Assembly: GCA_015521095.1 (NCBI GenBank)
Contig: WAOU01000041.1
Span: 1-59,377 of the forward strand
Direction of reading: 5' to 3'
Origin: Desulfurococcales archaeon
Lineage (GTDB): Archaea > Thermoproteota > Thermoprotei_A > Sulfolobales > Acidilobaceae
DNA: 59,377 nucleotides
Part shown: in pieces, positions 32,234 to 40,278 of the stretch
How positions within the stretch are numbered: position 1 is the first letter of the stretch
Layout: each line of letters starts with the position of its first letter
The notes under the pieces: model-generated
What the model saw: only the letters and a program-made list of their open reading frames with translations
The model's database searches: none
What the model was told of the DNA's origin: nothing
Translations under genes and position numbers: made by a program

Positions 32234-33328
32234 TTGCAGCACAATACATTGGCGTCATCTTCGCTAGTTGCTCTATCAATGACGATATGGGCACTGATAG
32301 AGATAGCCTTCATTGAAGATTATGCGTCTGATCCTGGAATAGCAATAGTCGTGGCTTTAGCATGGGGAGTCGGCTATGTTATGGGCTTTAGAATTGGAGG
32401 GAAGCTCGTATCAGATGAAACTAGGTGGAGAATTCCCTTCCTACTAGTCTCTTTTATTTCTCTTGCTATGATCGAATTTTTTAACAATGGGTTTTCAGTA
32501 GAGTTCTGGTCAGGTATAATGGTTTATTTCATAGCGTCATTACAATTAGGATTAGTGGTATCTAGTCTTACAACTATTCTCATTAATTTAACAGACTATG
32601 AGTCGTGGCCAAAAACTATATTCAGTCTGCGAGGACTATCTAGCTTGTTATACATCATATTTACACTTGCGATAAGCTATGCCTCAATATATGGGATAAT
32701 AAGTCTAGCAACAGCGATTAAACTGGTACTCGTATCTACGGGAATAGCATCACTAGCAATTTTCTTTAGAATAAGAAGACCAGCCATTAGAGAAAGTCTT
32801 CTAAAGAACCTAGAGAAGTTCGCTGACGCCGCCGCTTTCGGGGACGGATACCTCATTATTCAGGGACGACAGTTAATGGTATTGGCGTATCTAACTTCGT
32901 TAGTAGGAATTCTACGAGTCCTAGCACTTCAAGAATCGGGTCTAGAACTTAGTCCTGTCACGATAACTCTCTACGGATTATTCTATAGTCTTGGAGCAGC
33001 GGTAGGTGTTCTCGCTTATAGTCCTCCACTTATAATCTTATCTGTTGTGGGCGCGGGTATGCTTTCTCTACTCACTAATGGCTTTGTAGAGCTTTCATTT
33101 CTGCTTATATCGGCTGGGCTGGCTGAAGTGGGATTAATGAGGTTGATATTGGAGTCTGAGCCGACGAGACTTGGCAGGGTCATGGGTTTCATTACGATAA
33201 CGATGGTCGTTATTACGTCCCTAGTAGTCGTTATTCATAATTATCTTGGCTTGGATTACGAGTATGTTATAGTATTCTTGTTCTTGTTGGCTCCATTTGT
33301 CTCTAAGAGGAGTCCTTCGTGGTACTAG
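32234..33328 (+). CDS. Polytopic membrane protein, MFS-like, unknown substrate
   Basis: The 364-residue protein has about ten to twelve membrane helices arranged in two halves around a polar loop at about residues 180-215 (RIRRPAIRESLLKNLEKF). This resembles a short major-facilitator permease, but I see no signature motif. The start is TTG 32234 with GGTGG about nine bases upstream. It follows the regulator gene by 49 bases, so it could belong to the metal operon; that is inference. Confidence 0.6.
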   Translation: MQHNTLASSSLVALSMTIWALIEIAFIEDYASDPGIAIVVALAWGVGYVMGFRIGGKLVSDETRWRIPFLLVSFISLAMIEFFNNGFSVEFWSGIMVYFIASLQLGLVVSSLTTILINLTDYESWPKTIFSLRGLSSLLYIIFTLAISYASIYGIISLATAIKLVLVSTGIASLAIFFRIRRPAIRESLLKNLEKFADAAAFGDGYLIIQGRQLMVLAYLTSLVGILRVLALQESGLELSPVTITLYGLFYSLGAAVGVLAYSPPLIILSVVGAGMLSLLTNGFVELSFLLISAGLAEVGLMRLILESEPTRLGRVMGFITITMVVITSLVVVIHNYLGLDYEYVIVFLFLLAPFVSKRSPSWY

Positions 33329-33331
33329 GCG

Positions 33332-33399
33332 TGGGGCTCGTTCAAGGGGAATGGTCATCACTCTTTTATTCAGTCGACCGTCGTCTCTTCATTGCCCAT
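33332..33399 (-). ncRNA. C/D box guide RNA candidate (2'-O-methylation guide)
   Basis: On the minus strand the order is a terminal stem TGGGC (33398-33394), box C ATGAAGA (33392-33386), guide GACGACGGTCGA (33385-33374), box D' CTGA (33373-33370), an 8-nt spacer, box C' GTGATGA (33361-33355), a 9-nt guide and a weak D box TTGA (33345-33342). GCCCCA then pairs with the 5' stem. The first guide is complementary over nine bases to GACCGUCGU, which I recall from the conserved UUUAGACCGUCGUGAGACAGG stretch of archaeal/eukaryotic large-subunit rRNA domain V. A TATA box lies 27 bases upstream of the 5' end. The weak points are the non-consensus C and D boxes. Confidence 0.58.
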
Positions 33400-33422
33400 T
33401 GAATGAGATATATTTGCCGAAG

Positions 33423-33431
33423 AATATTATA
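33423..33431 (-). promoter_or_regulatory. TATA box of the C/D RNA candidate
   Basis: The minus strand reads TATAATATT, centred on 33427. The expected start 27 bases downstream is 33400, which coincides with the terminal stem of the RNA. Confidence 0.5.
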
Positions 33432-33443
33432 GTATACTATCCG

Positions 33444-34475
33444 TTATGGGCCTTGATTGAATCCTATTAGCTCATTGAGTTCTTCTAGTCGCGTCCTGTA
33501 CTTATTCCATGTTGATGGGTCACTTGAAGTAACCGGTTGAGGTCCTTGTGGGTATCCTTGGAGTCCTAGAAGATACCATTGAAGACCGTTTGATAGACCT
33601 AATCCGTAACCTCCTTCTAGGACTGTGATTATTCTGTCGGAGTATTTTGATAGTGTTTTTCCTAGTAAGTAAAATGTATATTCAGAGTATCTTAAGGAGA
33701 CGAACTGATTATCGTTTATGTATCCGTCGAATCCAGCGCTCACAACAATATACTCGGGTTCATAGTCCGCTATGATCTGGTCAACGATAGAAATAGCGTG
33801 TTCTAGTAAGTCGTCTCCTGCACGCGGAGGGATATTGATATTTATCTTGGTTCCAGGTCTACCTCCAATATCTCTGGGATGACCTGTCCCAGGATATATT
33901 GTTGAAGCGTCTTGGTGGATATCTATGTGGATTATATCCTTTTCCCATAGTATTTCTTGGGTTCCATTCCCGTGATGGGCATCGAAGTCAAAAACGAGCG
34001 TCTTCCCGAGCCTATGCAATAGGACTGCTAGTAAAGCAGATGTATTGAATATACAGAATCCTAGTGTAGGAGCTCCAAGCCCTGTTCCACTATATCCTGC
34101 ATGGTGGCCGGGTGGTCTTCCAAGTATTAAGATAGGTCCTTTACCATCGTGTAACATGTCTAGAGAGGATTCGACAGCTCCAGCTAATCGTTTCAAGGCT
34201 TTAATCGTTCCAGGCGATACATAGGTATCGGGATCGATCCATACTACGCTATCGCTATTCAGTATTCTTTCTACTATCATATTATAGTAGGCGTAGGAGT
34301 GGGCGTTAAGATATATCTTGGTGTCTCCTATAGGGGGCTCTACTATATGTATATTTTCTAAGTGTTGAATGCTATTCAATGCTAAAACTAGTCTATTTGG
34401 ATTTTCAGGGTGATGATATGGAGCTGGGTCATGTTTCTTAAAGTCGTCAGAGTAATATACCGTGATAGTCTTCAT
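33444..34475 (-). CDS. Histone-deacetylase-fold amidohydrolase (class II HDAC / AcuC / acetylpolyamine amidohydrolase family)
   Basis: The roughly 343-residue protein has the arginase/deacetylase-fold zinc enzyme motifs GRPPGHHAG, FDFDAHHGNGTQEI (zinc Asp and His), DIHQD, SAGFDGYINDN and EGGYGLG. It would remove acetyl groups from lysine or polyamines. I chose ATG 34475 with GGAGGGAT upstream; the frame remains open for 63 more bases without support. Crenarchaea with Alba lack histones in most cases, so the substrate may be Alba or an acetylpolyamine. The gene ends just beyond the C/D RNA promoter. Confidence 0.9.
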   Translation of the reverse strand: MKTITVYYSDDFKKHDPAPYHHPENPNRLVLALNSIQHLENIHIVEPPIGDTKIYLNAHSYAYYNMIVERILNSDSVVWIDPDTYVSPGTIKALKRLAGAVESSLDMLHDGKGPILILGRPPGHHAGYSGTGLGAPTLGFCIFNTSALLAVLLHRLGKTLVFDFDAHHGNGTQEILWEKDIIHIDIHQDASTIYPGTGHPRDIGGRPGTKININIPPRAGDDLLEHAISIVDQIIADYEPEYIVVSAGFDGYINDNQFVSLRYSEYTFYLLGKTLSKYSDRIITVLEGGYGLGLSNGLQWYLLGLQGYPQGPQPVTSSDPSTWNKYRTRLEELNELIGFNQGP

Positions 34476-34667
34476 TTCTGTATCCCTCCATTTGCAGGGG
34501 ATTAGGAGTAGGGTGTCAGCGATGCGGGGCTGGGTCATAGCCTTGTATTCCGGCTCCCTTCAGGGATTCTTCGTCATCCATACTCTAGGAGATGATTTTG
34601 TAAGGTATAAAGATTCTCTGAAAGTTATAGGAGAAATAAAAGTATGAAAGTTGATTAAGTAGAAAAT

Positions 34668-35720
34668 CTATATGTATCTTGTGTGTTTGTTGTTTTCGCC
34701 GCCGAACTCTGGTTCGTTGTATTTTTCGATTAGTGCATTGCACAGCATTATGTGCTCGGCTATCTCGATGATTCTTGCTATCTCCATTATCTTTGCGACG
34801 AAATACGCGAATGCAGGAGATGAATTCGTTATTATTTCGTCTAGGTCTCCCTCCATGCTTAGTATGTCTCTGACTTTGTAATATGATTCTTCTGATTTCC
34901 TGACGCTTGGAGGCCTTATGGAGAATACGGTTGTTGAGAGTGCTACTTCGAGGAGTTGTAGTAGGAAGGATAGTCTTTCTTTCTCGTCTTCCGAGAGTCG
35001 TGAGGCCATTGAGATTAGGTCGAGTCCGAGCTTGTAAGCTGAATCGGCTACGATGCCTATTAGATTGCTTGCTGATACCATGTAGCGGCATTTTCTTTCA
35101 TGTGCTTTGTTATAGGATTTCACGCTATTCGCGGTTCTGAGAAGCATATAGTTTATCTTCATGAGGTGTTTGTATTTTCCTTCGAGTTCTTCACGTGTTA
35201 GTGGTCTGCTACCCTTCAAGAATTCGATATAGTCGGCGTAGAGCCTTGATATTAGTCTACCATATTCGACTAGTTTGTCTATTAGTGTAGCTTCTTTCCC
35301 TATATGTTTCATTTTGACGTGGACTTTGTTGAAGTCTTCTTCGATATTGATGTCTGGGAGAAGTTCTTCCATGGATTTTAGCTTCTGGATATATTCTTTT
35401 TTGAGCGTCTTCTGTGAGTAAAACGTGACTTCGTCGAAACCGAACACATATGAGCATAAGATTAGTCTCTTAGCATGCCTCTCTACATGGGTATGTCCTA
35501 AGTTGAACTTTAGTCTGATTTTATAGCTTTCATCGTTAGGGGCTATAACTAGTTTATCGCCTTCATCATAAAGCGTGAGTATGTCCCCGACCTTTATTCC
35601 GTGTCTACGGGCCCACTCTTTTGGAAGCGTCACTATTAGTGAGGAAGCGCCAAGTCTCTGGATTTTCCTGTGTAGAAGATTCGAGCCGTTTTTTGAGTTC
35701 TTTGATCTCACATTATGCAC
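34668..35720 (-). CDS. PhoU-domain regulator with N-terminal AbrB DNA-binding domain
   Basis: The 350-residue protein starts with a swapped-hairpin AbrB/SpoVT domain (RKIQRLGASSLIVTLPKEWARRHGIKVGDILTLYDEGDKLVI, about residues 18-60). It continues with helical PhoU-like repeats (RSLSYLLRTA-type helices, about 110-330). This fusion is common in archaea and is annotated as a phosphate-uptake regulator. No pst genes are adjacent. A TATA-like CTTTTTAAAG at 35775-35784 on the minus strand gives a leader of about 35 bases. Confidence 0.85.
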   Translation of the reverse strand: MHNVRSKNSKNGSNLLHRKIQRLGASSLIVTLPKEWARRHGIKVGDILTLYDEGDKLVIAPNDESYKIRLKFNLGHTHVERHAKRLILCSYVFGFDEVTFYSQKTLKKEYIQKLKSMEELLPDINIEEDFNKVHVKMKHIGKEATLIDKLVEYGRLISRLYADYIEFLKGSRPLTREELEGKYKHLMKINYMLLRTANSVKSYNKAHERKCRYMVSASNLIGIVADSAYKLGLDLISMASRLSEDEKERLSFLLQLLEVALSTTVFSIRPPSVRKSEESYYKVRDILSMEGDLDEIITNSSPAFAYFVAKIMEIARIIEIAEHIMLCNALIEKYNEPEFGGENNKHTRYI

Positions 35721-36065
35721 CCCGAAGGGATTCCAATATAGAGAAATATGAGTATATGACTAAAAAATATTCCCCTTTAAAAAGAGGGATTTAGATGCTA
35801 GCATATACTTGGCGTATTTTGAGTATTCGAAGTCTTTGTAATACGATATTATTAAAATTTCGATGATGCACATGGATATATGTGTTTTTATCTAGACAGA
35901 TTGTATAATAAGGTAAGTCTATTTAGCCCAGCTAGATCTGAGAAACAGGTATTAGCGTAGGAAACCGATACACCACAAACACTACGTAAATAATGTTTTA
36001 AACCTGTGTCTCGTATTCATAACTAAATTAGAATAGGATTAACAAAGTAAAAGAGGTGGACAGGT
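35721..36065. other. 345-base gap with promoters only
   Basis: The gap holds the PhoU-gene TATA box on the minus strand (35775-35784) and, near its right end, GTTTTAAACCTGT (35995-36007) ahead of the rightward gene at 36066. Between about 35800 and 35980 I see no reading frame, no tRNA and no convincing stem. An ATGATGC near 35863 with CTGA near 35936 is too widely spaced for a C/D RNA. Confidence 0.6.
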
Positions 36066-36578
36066 ATGGGCTTAGAGGAGCTAGAAAACAGAACATATAA
36101 GCTAGTACTAAGAAAAACGGCTAGAGGCCCGGTAATACAGTTCAGAAGTGCTACACCAGAAAGAAGAGAGTCGACATTAATCAGGATAGGAGGACAAAAA
36201 GCTAAAGAAATATTCGAGACAATGGTAGAAGTATTGAAGAAATACGAGTATATAATAGAAGAAGGAGGTTCAGAGAATTACAAATACTTCAAGCTGAGGA
36301 AAGACATAGGTCCTGTAGTAGGTGGATTCCTAGTACTTCTTCGTAGGAGTAGGAACCCCGAGAAGTGGATTCCATTGTTTGAGGGATTCATAACAGAGGA
36401 TCCATATAAAGGAGCCCATGTACTACTAAGCCATGTACTATCGGTTTCAATAGCGCTAAGCAAGGTATATCCACCGCCAGAAAGAGTGAGGATGCAACTC
36501 TCCCCTAAGGTCGTCGACAGCGTAAGTGCCGGGTTTAAATCCACAGTAAAGAAACTCTGGAACCTTGGAGAAGACTAA
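36066..36578 (+). CDS. Conserved-looking hypothetical protein
   Basis: I do not recognise this 170-residue soluble protein. It begins with a beta-rich stretch (TYKLVLRKTARGPVIQFRSA), then alternating helices, and contains GPVVGGFLVLLRRSR and a late basic KSTVKKLWNLGED. There is no signal or membrane segment. AGAGGTGG precedes the ATG at normal distance and a TATA box lies about 65 bases upstream, so it is probably an expressed single-gene unit. It is convergent with DUF429. Confidence 0.6.
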   Translation: MGLEELENRTYKLVLRKTARGPVIQFRSATPERRESTLIRIGGQKAKEIFETMVEVLKKYEYIIEEGGSENYKYFKLRKDIGPVVGGFLVLLRRSRNPEKWIPLFEGFITEDPYKGAHVLLSHVLSVSIALSKVYPPPERVRMQLSPKVVDSVSAGFKSTVKKLWNLGED

Positions 36579-36652
36579 ACAGTCTGTGATCAATGCCAAC
36601 ACTATAATTTTCCTTTAATTTATTCTTTAAAGAATACATGGATTGAGAGTAG

Positions 36653-37342
36653 TCATACGGTTTCTATTATAAATTTATAGTGTTTGAGCCGGTCTAGTAG
36701 TTTCTTTATATATGTACAACTGGGCAAGGTGATGGGTACGTCTTCTATAAGTGTCACAGTGGCATTGTTTGCGAATGCGATCGAGTTAAGTAGTGCAAGA
36801 AATGCGTCGAACTCGTCTCCTCTTAGCATTATAGTTTGTTCGGGATAGATATGGCAGACTCTCTTTATCGTGCCTGGATGCGTCTCTAATGCTATGACTA
36901 CGGCCTCGTAGAGTTGCCAGCATAGCGAGTTTCCTATCTTTGTCAGTTTATGCATGCCTTTGAGACCACCTGGAAGGAGTCCTATCCTAGTGCACTTCAT
37001 TAGGGTTCGTTCCACTCGTCGGAATCCTCTATATGGTGTGCAGAGAGGTGCGTCTATGCTTATCAAGTTGATCGAGTGTTTCTTGATAAGATTAGTGATC
37101 TTGTAGATGTTTTTAGAAATGTAGATATGGATGGTGTCTTCCCATAGTATTGCTAGAGAGTTTTCTCCTTTCCCGGCTGATAGGTCTAGGCCTGCTACAT
37201 TGGGGGTCTTTGATCGTCGTGTACTCTGGTATGTTATAGCGATCTTATACGCTTGATTAGGGCAGTGGCAAGAATAGGCATTATTATCGTTGCGTCTCCA
37301 TATACTACTGTTTTCCTTGACTCGGGCTTTATCTTGCCCCAT
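36653..37342 (-). CDS. DUF429 family protein (RNase H-like fold), uncertain start
   Basis: The core VAGLDLSAGKGENSLAIL, SIDAPLCTPYRGFRRVERTLM, ETHPGTIKRV and DEFDAFLALLNSIAFA match DUF429, predicted to have an RNase-H-like fold and unknown activity. The first ATG in frame, at 37342, would overlap the upstream deoxyhypusine synthase gene by 109 bases. No ATG, GTG or TTG lies between it and the essential GLDLS motif. Either the overlap is real, a non-standard start is used near 37200, or the true sequence differs. The coordinates given use the ATG at 37342; the core begins near 37200. Confidence 0.7.
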   Translation of the reverse strand: MGQDKARVKENSSIWRRNDNNAYSCHCPNQAYKIAITYQSTRRSKTPNVAGLDLSAGKGENSLAILWEDTIHIYISKNIYKITNLIKKHSINLISIDAPLCTPYRGFRRVERTLMKCTRIGLLPGGLKGMHKLTKIGNSLCWQLYEAVVIALETHPGTIKRVCHIYPEQTIMLRGDEFDAFLALLNSIAFANNATVTLIEDVPITLPSCTYIKKLLDRLKHYKFIIETV

Positions 37343-38175
37343 GATATCGCCTCTCGTGGATGGGCTCCGCTTAGGCTGCCATCGTATTCACATGCAGTAG
37401 TAACATAGACTGTATAGTCTAGGCCTTCTCTGAACTGGCTCCACCATATTGCATGGTGCTTGCTTATACCTCCACCTATTATTAATGCTGTAGCTGTGCC
37501 CTTCATAGACGTAAAGAATAGATCTGATAGCTTTTTCATATCGATGAAATAGTCTATCACGAGATCCCTCCCGGTTCTCTGCACCTCCATGAATAGCGAC
37601 GTGCCAAATGCACCGTCTGGCCATCCCGGTACAAAAACAAGTGCGTCTGCTTCATATGCTGCTTTGAGGAAGCTGTTTTGGTCGTTGATGTGTTTGCCTG
37701 CTTCGTATAGTAGTTCGTGTATTCCCCATTTCTTCTTGTCCTCGGGCAGATGTTCTAGTAGTCGTCTCACGAATCCTTCGACTTTGGGCCCATATGATTC
37801 TATGGGGATGAATATGTTTCCTAGCCTATGATATCCTTCTTCGTAGAGCTTAGTATCATCGGCTTCGAAGAATCCTTTGAGATATGAGCCTCCTTCTGCT
37901 CTGGCTATGTCGTGATCTAGTGCACCCGTGGTTGTAATTATTACGTTGAATAGTTTTCTTCTGATTAGTTCTGTGAATACTCCTCGGAGGCCTGTGGATA
38001 CTAGGTTTCCCGTGAATGTAAGGATTCTTAGCTGTGAGGATGGTAGGGCTTTCGAGAGTATTTCTATTGCAGTGGCTAGATGTCCTGCCATGAAACCGTG
38101 GATATCGCTATAGGAGGCTAGGAGGTCTTCTAGTGTCTTGTCTTCTGAGGGGATATAGTCCTTTATTTTTTCCAT
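37234..38175 (-). CDS. dys: Deoxyhypusine synthase
   Basis: The 313-residue protein has the conserved segments LTFTGNLVSTGLRG, TTTGALDHDIAR, VFVPGWPDGAFGTSL, the catalytic-lysine loop GGGISKHHAIWW and the NAD-site region EYDGSLSGAHPREAISWGK. It transfers the butylamine moiety of spermidine to a lysine of aIF5A, the first step of hypusine formation. The length is normal. It is followed by and overlaps the DUF429 reading frame. Confidence 0.96.
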   Translation of the reverse strand: MEKIKDYIPSEDKTLEDLLASYSDIHGFMAGHLATAIEILSKALPSSQLRILTFTGNLVSTGLRGVFTELIRRKLFNVIITTTGALDHDIARAEGGSYLKGFFEADDTKLYEEGYHRLGNIFIPIESYGPKVEGFVRRLLEHLPEDKKKWGIHELLYEAGKHINDQNSFLKAAYEADALVFVPGWPDGAFGTSLFMEVQRTGRDLVIDYFIDMKKLSDLFFTSMKGTATALIIGGGISKHHAIWWSQFREGLDYTVYVTTACEYDGSLSGAHPREAISWGKIKPESRKTVVYGDATIIMPILATALIKRIRSL

Positions 38176-38324
38176 TCGGGGTCACCGCAGTGTTTATGTG
38201 TGGCTAGAGATTTATTATTCTCGGAAGGGGGAGAGTCTCTGTTATTTATTCTAATAATAATTTAAAAAAACATTAGTTCTAACCACAATACTCCCATAAC
38301 GAAGACAAAAGAGAGGTCGAGAGA

Positions 38325-38759
38325 ATGCCGAGAGCACGGCTGAAGAGGAAAGGTCTCTCCCCACTAGTCGCTACAGTAGTATTAATAAGCGCAACAATAG
38401 TAGGCGGAATGCTCGTCTACCAATACTTCCAGAACAGCATCAACAAGGCACAGAACATGGCCGAAGGCCTCACTATAACAGCAGACCTAATACAACTAGA
38501 CAACGGACAAAGCCTAGTATATGTAACCGTCTCCAACGGATACGATACAGAGATACAAGTAACCGGGGCTAAAGCAGTATATCCCAATGGAACAATATCA
38601 ACGATAACTCCAACTCAAGACACCACGCTTCCAGCCTCGATACCCTCGGGGGAAAAGAACACATTCCTATTCACATCGCCCACGGCGCCAGATGCAGTAA
38701 TAGTACAATATACGGTAAACGGACAACAATACCAGACAGAACCCATAACAATAGGATAA
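38325..38759 (+). CDS. Type IV pilin-like protein with class III signal peptide
   Basis: The 144-residue protein starts MPRARLKRKG, then LSPLVATVVLISATIVGGMLVYQ. The cleavage site is after G10 and the hydrophobic helix follows directly, as in archaeal pilins and archaellins processed by PibD/FlaK-type peptidases. The rest is a soluble beta-rich head with Thr, Asn and Gln repeats, probably glycosylated. It is encoded just upstream of a secretion ATPase and a platform protein, implying the pilus subunit. GAGGTC precedes the ATG. The gap before the ATPase gene contains a T-run. Confidence 0.88.
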   Translation: MPRARLKRKGLSPLVATVVLISATIVGGMLVYQYFQNSINKAQNMAEGLTITADLIQLDNGQSLVYVTVSNGYDTEIQVTGAKAVYPNGTISTITPTQDTTLPASIPSGEKNTFLFTSPTAPDAVIVQYTVNGQQYQTEPITIG

Positions 38760-38781
38760 CAAAATAAACTAGAAGACAATA

Positions 38782-38786
38782 TTTTT
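38782..38786 (+). terminator. T-run after the pilin gene
   Basis: ATATTTTTCCC sits 23 bases after the pilin stop. A partial terminator here would give more pilin transcript than transcript for the downstream ATPase and platform genes. Confidence 0.3.
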
Positions 38787-38838
38787 CCCGGATAAGTCCA
38801 ACTCTAATCACTCATTTCTCTTATTGAGGGATAACGAA

Positions 38839-40278
38839 ATGAGAAAAATAATGACCCGTCTCCTCGACAAAAAGAAAAGAAAGCAGACAACGACACCAAC
38901 ACACAAAACACAACACGAACAACCACAAAGAGCACAAATACCAGACATACAATCAATAATAGCAAAGTACAGTGTAGGGCCAGTAACATATATCATGTAT
39001 AAGGACGAATCAGGACTAGCAAGACTAAGAATAAACGAGCCACCAAAACCAGACGAACAAATACTAAAAGAAATATTAGCAGGCCTAGACAGGCCCCAGA
39101 CACTTGAAGAAAGATATTACTACGAGAAATACAGGAGCGGATACGGAAGAATATACCCGCTCATAATAGATCCACACATCGAAGAAATAGCAGTCGACGG
39201 GCCCTACAGGCCTGTGGCAGTAATACATAGATTCCAGCCAAGCAGATGGATAGACGTAGACATCTACCTAACCCGCCAAGAAGCAGACAGCCTATCACTC
39301 CAACTAGCAAGAAAAGCAGGCAGAATAATAAGCATAGCAAACCCATATGCCGAAGGACTAACAGAAGAAGGACACAGAATAGCAGTAACATTTACACGAG
39401 AAATAAGCAGGTTCGGAAGCACCGCAGTAATAAGAAAATACCCCGACAAACCCATAACAATGGCAGACCTAATAGCATCCAAAGTAATAGACCCTCTAAC
39501 AGCGGCCTACCTATGGATACTAGTAGAGGCAAGAAGCTTCATCATAATAATCGGAAACATGGGATCCGGGAAAACCACACTCCTACAATCACTCGCCGGA
39601 CTAATCCCCCCATACCACAGGATAGTAACAATAGAAGACACCCCAGAAATAAGACTACCCCACGCCCACTGGGACAGCCTAGTAGCAAGACCTTCAACAC
39701 CCGGAGGAGAAGCCCCAGAAATAACACTAGAAGACCTACTAAAATTCAGCCTACGCCGAAGAGCAGATCACATAATAGTAGGAGAAGTAAGAGGGAGAGA
39801 AGCAAAACTCCTAGCACAAGCAGCCGCAAGCGGGCACGGAACAATAACGACGTTTCACGCAGACAGTCCGGAAGGCGCTATTCTAAGACTGAGGCTAGAA
39901 CCCATAAGCCTACCACCCTTATTTCTCAAGATCATAACAGCAATAGTCCATGTGAGAAGAATCCCTATACCCGGAGGAAGAGCCATTCGCAGGCTCATAG
40001 GCATAGCAGAAGTAGTAGACAAAGAACTAGTAGAGGTATTCAGATGGATCCCTCATAGAGACCTAACAGAACCACGGGATCCCGGAGAACTAATCACTCT
40101 ATCTCACAAACTCCATGAAGCGTGGGAAAAGCTAGGCATGCCCGCGAGCATGCTAGAACAAGAGCTAAGAGAAAGAACACAATTCCTAACCATTCACTCG
40201 GGAGCCCCACCAGAAACATTCTACGAGAAGCTCAGAGAATTCTACATATCAAAATACGGGGAGGCGAGCATAATATGA
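38839..40278 (+). CDS. Type IV pilus assembly ATPase (VirB11/GspE family)
   Basis: The 479-residue protein has a basic and Gln/Thr-rich N-terminus, then the family ATPase: Walker A GNMGSGKTTLL at about 239-249, Asp box TIEDTPEIRLPH, Walker B-type LRRRADHIIVGEVRGREAK and His box ASGHGTITTFHADSPEGA. It powers pilus extension. I chose ATG 38839 with GAGGGAT seven bases upstream; TTG 38824 is in frame. Its stop overlaps the ATG of the next gene (ATGA), so translation is coupled. Unlike many systems there is no second ATPase here. Confidence 0.93.
   Translation: MRKIMTRLLDKKKRKQTTTPTHKTQHEQPQRAQIPDIQSIIAKYSVGPVTYIMYKDESGLARLRINEPPKPDEQILKEILAGLDRPQTLEERYYYEKYRSGYGRIYPLIIDPHIEEIAVDGPYRPVAVIHRFQPSRWIDVDIYLTRQEADSLSLQLARKAGRIISIANPYAEGLTEEGHRIAVTFTREISRFGSTAVIRKYPDKPITMADLIASKVIDPLTAAYLWILVEARSFIIIIGNMGSGKTTLLQSLAGLIPPYHRIVTIEDTPEIRLPHAHWDSLVARPSTPGGEAPEITLEDLLKFSLRRRADHIIVGEVRGREAKLLAQAAASGHGTITTFHADSPEGAILRLRLEPISLPPLFLKIITAIVHVRRIPIPGGRAIRRLIGIAEVVDKELVEVFRWIPHRDLTEPRDPGELITLSHKLHEAWEKLGMPASMLEQELRERTQFLTIHSGAPPETFYEKLREFYISKYGEASII

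Noticed and set aside
34475..34600. Possible C/D box RNA upstream of the deacetylase gene (GGATGAC, two CTGA words)
   Set aside because: The C box is poor, the C' box is not recognisable and the D'-C' spacer of about 19 nt is too long. There is no well-placed TATA box.
35858..35940. C/D box RNA in the gap before 36066 (ATGATGC ... CTGA)
   Set aside because: The boxes are about 76 bases apart with no internal D' or C' boxes, and there is no terminal stem.
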